Source: Acidobacteriota bacterium (GTDB lineage Bacteria; Actinomycetota; Acidimicrobiia; Acidimicrobiales; SHLQ01). Taken from it: DNA of 10,156 nucleotides. Positions 5,673 through 10,156 of this stretch are shown here, in pieces. Positions within the stretch are counted from its first letter, which is position 1. Every line of letters starts with the position of its first letter. The notes under the pieces were generated by a model, which had not been told where the DNA came from, ran no database searches, and saw nothing but the letters and a program-made list of their open reading frames with translations. Location of the stretch: contig JADFOM010000023.1 in NCBI GenBank assembly GCA_022562835.1, positions 5,926-16,081 on the forward strand, read 5' to 3'. A program made the position numbers and the translations under genes.

Positions 5673-7070
5673 ATGACAGCAACCGAACTCGATCTCGGTA
5701 AGTACAAGCTCGGCTGGAGCGACCAGGAAGACTACGTCTTCAAGCCGAAGAGGGGCATCAACACCGACATCATCAACGAGATGTCGTGGATGAAGGGCGA
5801 GCCGGCCTGGATGCGCGAGTTGCGTCTGAAGTCCTACGAACAATTCACAAAACGCCCAATGCCGTCATGGGGCGGCGACATGTCCGAGATCTATTTCGAC
5901 GACATCTTCTACTACATCAAGCCGACGCAATCGCAATCCGATGATTGGGACGACGTTCCCGACTCGATCAAGGACACCTACGAGAAGCTCGGCATACCCG
6001 AGGCTGAACGTAAGTACCTCGGCGGCGTGACAGCTCAGTACGAGAGCGAGGTGGTCTACCACCGCAATCGCGAGGACCTCGAGGCTCAGGGTGTCATCTT
6101 CTGCGACATGGACACAGCACTTCGCGAGTACCCCGAAATGGTAAAGGCGTACTTCGGAACGATCATCCCTCCCAACGACAACAAGTTCTCCTCGCTAAAC
6201 ACGGCCGTCTGGTCTGGCGGCTCGTTCATCTATGTGCCTCCCGGTGTCGAGGTCGAAATGCCGCTTCAGGCCTACTTCCGCATCAATGCAGAGAACATGG
6301 GCCAGTTCGAGCGCACGTTGATCATCGCTGACGAAGGCTCGAAGGTGCACTACATCGAGGGCTGTTCAGCGCCGGTCTACACGAGCGACTCGCTGCATTC
6401 CGCAGTGGTCGAGATCGTCATCAAGCCTTCTGCTCGGGTGACCTACACGACGATCCAGAACTGGTCTAACAACGTCTTCAACCTCGTCACCAAGCGTGCG
6501 AGGGTCGAAGCTGAAGGCCACATGGAGTGGATCGACGGCAACATTGGGTCGCGACTCACCATGAAGTATCCGGCCGTTGTCATGGTTGGTCCAAAAGCAT
6601 CCGGCGAGGTGCTCTCGGTCGCGTATGCGGGCGCGGGCCAGCATCAGGATGCGGGCGCCAAGATGACCCACGCTGCTCCCGAGACCACATCGAAGATCGT
6701 GTCAAAGTCGATTTCCAAAGACGGCGGTCGCACCAGTTACCGCGGCCTCGTGCGGGTCGAGAAGGATGCGTACGGTTGCAAGAGCCATGTGCAGTGCGAT
6801 GCGCTGATCCTCGACGAGGACAGTGTCTCGGACACCTATCCCTACATGGAGATCAACAACCGCGACGCCGACATCGGCCATGAGGCCACGGTCTCCAAGG
6901 TTGCCGACGAACAACTCTTCTATCTGATGAGCCGCGGATTGACCGAGGATCAGGCGACCTCGATGGTCGTCAACGGGTTCATCGAGCCCGTGACCCGCGA
7001 GTTGCCGATGGAGTACGCGGTTGAGTGGAGTCGTCTGATCGAGCTCCAAATGGAAGGAAGCGTCGGCTGA
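5673..7070 (+). CDS. sufB: Fe-S cluster assembly scaffold SufB
   Basis: 465 residues, the standard size, with no intein insert. SufB is the core of the SufBC2D scaffold on which Fe-S clusters are built with sulfur from SufS/SufE or SufU. Hallmarks: LGKYKLGWSDQEDYVFKPKRGI (8-29), WGGDMSEIYFDDIFYYIKPT (66-85), FSSLNTAVWSGGSFIYVPPGVEVE (172-195), VHYIEGCSAP (225-234), TIQNWSNNVFNLVTKRA (260-276), SHVQCD (371-376), GHEATVS (402-408) and the C-terminal MEYAVEWSRLIELQMEGSVG. C375 aligns with E. coli SufB C405 and E404 with E434, residues needed for cluster assembly; C231 aligns with C254. All are intact, so it should be active. sufC, sufD and sufS are not in the window: the upstream genes are a gamma-CA-like protein and a flavin reductase, and the next gene downstream is convergent. 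Confidence 0.97.
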   Translation: MTATELDLGKYKLGWSDQEDYVFKPKRGINTDIINEMSWMKGEPAWMRELRLKSYEQFTKRPMPSWGGDMSEIYFDDIFYYIKPTQSQSDDWDDVPDSIKDTYEKLGIPEAERKYLGGVTAQYESEVVYHRNREDLEAQGVIFCDMDTALREYPEMVKAYFGTIIPPNDNKFSSLNTAVWSGGSFIYVPPGVEVEMPLQAYFRINAENMGQFERTLIIADEGSKVHYIEGCSAPVYTSDSLHSAVVEIVIKPSARVTYTTIQNWSNNVFNLVTKRARVEAEGHMEWIDGNIGSRLTMKYPAVVMVGPKASGEVLSVAYAGAGQHQDAGAKMTHAAPETTSKIVSKSISKDGGRTSYRGLVRVEKDAYGCKSHVQCDALILDEDSVSDTYPYMEINNRDADIGHEATVSKVADEQLFYLMSRGLTEDQATSMVVNGFIEPVTRELPMEYAVEWSRLIELQMEGSVG

Positions 7071-7074
7071 TCTG

Positions 7075-7095
7075 GCGCCGCGTTCAGTGCGGCGT
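7075..7095. terminator. GC-rich hairpin shared by convergent genes
   Basis: CGCCGC (7076-7081) pairs fully with GCGGCG (7089-7094) around a loop of 7 bases, with a G-T wobble outside and another inside. It sits between the stop of sufB and the stop of the minus-strand methyltransferase. The hairpin is symmetric, so it could act on both transcripts, but there is no T-run on either side. Confidence 0.5.
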
Positions 7096-7809
7096 AGCAG
7101 TGACGATGAACGTGTACGCCATCAGCTGAGGGCGTAGGTTGCCGAGGCGGTGCGCGACGCCGCAGGCGCGCCTAGAGCGCATCGCTGGCACTGGTATCGA
7201 ACCGACCAGATCTACGACGTTGAATCTAGCGTCGTCGAGCATCGAGCGCAGCGTCTTCTCGGTGAAGAACCGCAGGTGTGTGCGGTCCAGGATGCCCCGG
7301 TCTCTGTAATCGAACCTCCCGGACAACAATTGCGCCCGGATCGACCAGTTCGCGATGTTGGGCACGCTCAACACGAGGTGACCACCTTCTGTCAGCTTGG
7401 GACGTAGCCTGCTCAGCACTTCGACAGGGTCGGGTAAATGTTCGAGCGTGTCGCCGAACACGATCGTGTCGTATTCGCCGTCGCGCAGCTCGCCTTCGAT
7501 GTCGAAGGTGTTGAGGTCGCCGGTGTGGACCGCACGGCAGACCTTCTTGGCCTCTGTCGCCGCCACGGGGTCGAGTTCGAACCCGTCTACGGTCAGGCCA
7601 TAGTTCGTCAGCACCTCGGCGAAGTAACCGGAGGACACGCCACCCTCGAATACGGTGCCCGCTTCGGGCGTGGCTCCCAGAACTGCGCGCGCTAGTAGGT
7701 GATGGCCTCGGAAGGGAATGTCCTGAAGCGCGACGTACGAGCCGTCTCCAGGCGCGCGTCTCGAGAGCTCGGAGAGGCACATGAGTAGAGTCTTATCGTC
7801 TACGTTCAC
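7084..7809 (-). CDS. class I SAM methyltransferase (Methyltransf_23 type) of a glycan cluster
   Basis: 241 residues from GTG 7809. SAM motif I is VFEGGVSSGYFAEVL (53-67), the acidic residue of motif II is in FELD (77-80), motif III is IVFGDTLEHLPDP (116-128), then GGHLVLSVPNIANWS (142-156). The segment FDYRDRGILDRTHLRFFTEKTL (166-187) is typical of the methyltransferases found next to glycosyltransferases in surface-polysaccharide loci. It probably methylates a sugar or glycan end; the acceptor is unknown. The frame is open upstream to 7896 inside the glycosyltransferase gene, but the GTG at 7809 overlaps that gene's TGA as GTGA and has AGGGAG upstream (about 7 bases), so it is chosen. It is last in the minus-strand operon. 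Confidence 0.85.
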   Translation of the reverse strand: MNVDDKTLLMCLSELSRRAPGDGSYVALQDIPFRGHHLLARAVLGATPEAGTVFEGGVSSGYFAEVLTNYGLTVDGFELDPVAATEAKKVCRAVHTGDLNTFDIEGELRDGEYDTIVFGDTLEHLPDPVEVLSRLRPKLTEGGHLVLSVPNIANWSIRAQLLSGRFDYRDRGILDRTHLRFFTEKTLRSMLDDARFNVVDLVGSIPVPAMRSRRACGVAHRLGNLRPQLMAYTFIVTATPH

Positions 7810-8843
7810 CGACTCTCTCCCTGCTCGAGCGGCCGCCTGACCTTGGCCGAACTCTCTCTGCCGACCCCGACGATCTGTCGGATCGGGAAGCCCCACGCGA
7901 GGCCGGAAAGCAGCGTGCGATCGCTGACCTGACGGAAATCGTCAACCTCCGCTCGCCATTGAGCGGCCTCATCGCGGTGTGTGCGCATCCAACGCCAGAC
8001 CCGGAACTTGGCCCGGATGAAAGCGGGTCCACGGAGCACACAGAGTGCCAGAACCGATAGCGACGCAACTGCCAGCAGAGGACTGAGGATTACCCGCGTC
8101 GACGTGGCCAGGTGGCTGTGCAGCAGGAGCGCACGCCCCCGTTCGAGAAGGAACAGCTTCTGCGGGTGCATTGAGAGGTAGTAGTCGTGTGACACCCGCG
8201 CCGATGGGACGGCCAGAATCGATCGTCCAAGCGCACGGATCGACCAGGACAGAGCAACGTCCTCGTGATAGAGGAACCCGGTGTCGTTCCAACCGCCGAT
8301 GGCTGCCAACACAGCGGTGTCGATGACGAACGCAGCACCGTGGAGTCCATCCACGGTGTGTGTGTTGGTAGGAGCATCGCTGATCGGGTGTCCGAGCAGG
8401 CGGTTGAATCCGAGTCCGCTGATGTGGAGTCGCTGACCGAGCGAATTGACGCCTTCACCGCTGGCCAATACGACCATGGGTGATGCCGCTGCGGCACCGG
8501 GGTGCGCGTCGAGTGCTTCGAGCATCGCGCGGAGCCAGCCTGGTTCGGCGATCGTGTCCGGGTTGAGTACTGCGATCTTCTCGGTGCGTATGTCGCCGCG
8601 CACGCGGTTTACCGCGCCGGCGAGTCCGAGGTTTTGGTCATTTCTTACGAGGGTGGTGGCAATGCGAGCAAAGTTTCGGTCGGCGGAGTCCGCGCTGCGA
8701 TCTCCTGACGCATTGTCGACCACGATCACGGTCAGGGCTTCGTTGTCTGGGTCAGCGTCGAGTGCATCAAGGCAGGTGCCGAGTCCGTCGGCGCTGTCGT
8801 AGTTGACGATGACGACGCTGACAACGTCGGCGGGTCGAGTCAC
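7806..8843 (-). CDS. family 2 glycosyltransferase (rhamnosyltransferase-like)
   Basis: 345 residues. The GT-A core shows VVSVVIVNYDSADGLGTCLDAL (7-28), VIVVDNASGD (39-48), NDQNLGLAGAVNRV (68-81), AVLNPDTIAEPGWL (91-104) where NPD stands for the DXD metal motif, FVIDTAVLAAIGGWNDTGFLYHEDVALSWSIRALG (172-206) with the HED/ED active-site acid, and a C-terminal hydrophobic segment at about 252-272. This is the layout of GT2 enzymes that add deoxysugars or galactofuranose to lipid-linked or surface glycans; donor and acceptor cannot be told. It begins with GTG overlapping the upstream TGA (GTGA, 8840-8843) and ends in GTGA with the methyltransferase, so it is coupled on both sides. Its C-terminal half is basic and probably membrane-associated at the inner face. 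Confidence 0.9.
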   Translation of the reverse strand: MTRPADVVSVVIVNYDSADGLGTCLDALDADPDNEALTVIVVDNASGDRSADSADRNFARIATTLVRNDQNLGLAGAVNRVRGDIRTEKIAVLNPDTIAEPGWLRAMLEALDAHPGAAAASPMVVLASGEGVNSLGQRLHISGLGFNRLLGHPISDAPTNTHTVDGLHGAAFVIDTAVLAAIGGWNDTGFLYHEDVALSWSIRALGRSILAVPSARVSHDYYLSMHPQKLFLLERGRALLLHSHLATSTRVILSPLLAVASLSVLALCVLRGPAFIRAKFRVWRWMRTHRDEAAQWRAEVDDFRQVSDRTLLSGLAWGFPIRQIVGVGRESSAKVRRPLEQGESR

Positions 8844-10081
8844 AGAAGCACCGCGTGGCGTGGGGAGCGTTCGGCAAAAATTGATAGAAAGATGCCTGCC
8901 GACATGAGCTGGAGCCCGATGACCGACGTCGCCGAGGAGAACACGAGGTTCTGAGTATGGCTGAACTCGTCAGCTCCCGATGTGAGCCAGCCGATGATGA
9001 GGATCGACATCCAAATGAATCCGCCGATCGCGAGTAGCCCACCGACCATCGCGATAGTGAGCCGTGAACGGCGATGCGTCAGCCGCACGAGAAACTTGGA
9101 CTGGTCGAAGCCTGCTTCTTGTCGGTAGACCGATGCAGCCACACCTAGAATCACGGCTTGAAGGCCCGCGATAATGCCGAACGTGGCCACGACGAAGCTG
9201 TGAATTGACAGGCCCAGCGACAATGAAGCGATCTGTACCGGTCCATCTCTCAGGAGTACCGCACCCACGATCCCGCCCGACATGACGAAGAGGCCGGGAA
9301 TCACGAAGGTGGCGACGGGGCGGTACAGGACGAGCATCCCGAGCACTCGGATCAAGATGCGCAGGCCGTCAATTCCCGGGCTGAGTTTCTTGTCGCCGAT
9401 GCGTGGCCGGTATTCGATCTCAATGGAGTCGGTATCCCAGCGCAACAAGCGGGACTTGATGCCGATTTCCACCTCCACATCGAATCCAACCGACTGAAGT
9501 TTGAGGTCTTCGAAGTCCTCGTTGCGAATTGCATAGAGGCCCGACAAGACGTCACCGCCTACTCCGTGGAACCCCGAGACGAGCTTGCTGAAGACTCGGT
9601 TGCCGAGGCGATTGATGGTCGGGATGTTGGCGGACCCGTGTGAGCGATCGCCCCGACAGAGCTGATGGCTTTCGAGCGATGCGACCATTTTTGGGATTGC
9701 GTCGGGCGGGTAGGTGGCGTCCGCGTCCATGAATATGAGCGCATCGGACTTGGCGTGTCGGGCGGCGGTGGCCATTGCTGCGCCCTTGCCCTCGTTGACC
9801 TCGTGGCGGATCACGATCGCGCCGGCTTCTGCAGCAACCCTCGCTGTGTCGTCGGTCGACCCGTCGTCGACGACGATGATCTCGTAGCTAGAGCCGAGCA
9901 CCGCGACGATTTCTTCGATCACGGTGGGCAACGCCTCCGCCTCGTTGTAGGCGGGCAGCACGATCGTGGCGGTCGGTGGTGCGTCGGCGATGACGTCGAT
10001 GTCATCGAGCGCTGCTCCGTCGTCGGTTTTTGTAGCGCTGGGGTCTGTCACCACGTTCAAAGCGTATTGCGCTCGGGTCAC
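8840..10081 (-). CDS. membrane GT2, polyprenyl-phosphate glycosyltransferase type
   Basis: 413 residues. The catalytic domain is TIVLPAYNEAEALPTVIEEI (39-58), YEIIVVDDGSTDDTARV (66-82), NEGKGAAMATAARHAKSDALIFMDADATYPP (96-126) with the metal-binding DAD motif, then NRLGNRVFSKLVSGFHGVGGDVLSGLYAIR (157-186) and GFDVEVEIGIKS (199-210) as in dolichyl-phosphate-mannose synthase-like enzymes. The C-terminal part has four hydrophobic spans (about 254-277, 286-318, 342-366, 384-403), which would anchor it. The likely role is moving a sugar to a polyprenyl phosphate carrier. The N-terminal 35 residues are acidic and not conserved. The start is GTG, overlapping the upstream TGA as GTGA (10078-10081), and has only a weak Shine-Dalgarno; TTG 10060 is an alternative. 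Confidence 0.88.
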   Translation of the reverse strand: MTRAQYALNVVTDPSATKTDDGAALDDIDVIADAPPTATIVLPAYNEAEALPTVIEEIVAVLGSSYEIIVVDDGSTDDTARVAAEAGAIVIRHEVNEGKGAAMATAARHAKSDALIFMDADATYPPDAIPKMVASLESHQLCRGDRSHGSANIPTINRLGNRVFSKLVSGFHGVGGDVLSGLYAIRNEDFEDLKLQSVGFDVEVEIGIKSRLLRWDTDSIEIEYRPRIGDKKLSPGIDGLRILIRVLGMLVLYRPVATFVIPGLFVMSGGIVGAVLLRDGPVQIASLSLGLSIHSFVVATFGIIAGLQAVILGVAASVYRQEAGFDQSKFLVRLTHRRSRLTIAMVGGLLAIGGFIWMSILIIGWLTSGADEFSHTQNLVFSSATSVIGLQLMSAGIFLSIFAERSPRHAVLL

Positions 10082-10155
10082 GGTTGGTCCGACTCTCGTT
10101 TGGTCGACCGTTCACGTCGCCATGTCCAGAGCGCCGCGGCGAGCAGTCCTGCCAG
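10078..10155 (-). CDS. C-terminus of an upstream membrane protein (5' end outside window)
   Basis: In the minus frame ending in TGA at 10078-10080, codons are open to the window edge and read LAGLLAAALWTW followed by a basic and polar tail, RRERSTKRESDQP. A hydrophobic segment followed by basic residues is the usual end of a transmembrane protein. It overlaps the glycosyltransferase start as GTGA, like the other junctions in this operon, which supports it as real. Only 25 residues are visible, so the function cannot be named; a membrane protein of the same glycan pathway is likely. Confidence 0.55.
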   Translation of the reverse strand: MAGLLAAALWTWRRERSTKRESDQP

Positions 10156-10156
10156 C

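Noticed and set aside
6300..6900. Possible intein in SufB
   Set aside because: The protein is of standard length and continuous through all usual motifs; no intein block is present.
7810..7896. Upstream extension of the methyltransferase frame
   Set aside because: It falls inside the glycosyltransferase gene; GTG 7809 has a Shine-Dalgarno and a GTGA overlap.

Overview
The window looks like chromosome from a high-GC, actinobacteria-like genome. Supporting signs are the GC-rich coding sequence, frequent GTG/TTG starts, tight GTGA gene overlaps, a luciferase-like oxidoreductase of the F420/FMN type and a SUF iron-sulfur assembly gene. The style (divergent actinobacterial families, dense packing) would suit Acidimicrobiia or relatives, but this is inference and the taxon is not proven. 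I see no rRNA, tRNA, CRISPR array, transposase or phage gene. It reads mostly as housekeeping and accessory metabolism rather than a mobile island.

Layout. (A) 2-310, plus strand: 3' end of a HAD-type hydrolase, cut by the window edge. (B) 2643-319, minus strand: a three-gene operon of a cysteine-free thioredoxin-fold protein, a TylF/MycF-type O-methyltransferase coupled to it by a GTGA overlap, and a luciferase-like monooxygenase. It converges on the HAD gene with an 8-base gap. (C) 2732-7070, plus strand, divergent from B: a degenerate eIF2B/MtnA-like protein, a 252-base intergenic stretch with inverted repeats, a metallo-beta-lactamase-fold hydrolase, a flavin reductase, a gamma-carbonic-anhydrase-like hexapeptide protein and SufB. 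(D) 10155-7084, minus strand: a glycan-type operon of a membrane protein tail (cut by the window edge), a polyprenyl-phosphate-type GT2 with four membrane segments, a second GT2 and a SAM methyltransferase. All its junctions are GTGA overlaps. C and D converge at a GC-rich hairpin at 7075-7095.

How it fits together. Block D probably builds or decorates a lipid-linked or surface glycan and continues beyond the right edge. Block B could be a small tailoring pathway (O-methylation plus F420/FMN redox chemistry); its substrate is unknown. In block C the flavin reductase and the gamma-CA-like protein are separated by one base and probably co-transcribed. sufB has its own likely extended -10 promoter and, unusually, no sufC, sufD or sufS beside it within the window.

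Most worth a second look are the eIF2B-like protein that lacks the MtnA catalytic aspartate, the gamma-CA homologue whose third zinc histidine is replaced by glutamate, the unaccompanied sufB, and the thioredoxin-like/methyltransferase/oxidoreductase operon. I found no clear-cut new defence or mobile system.
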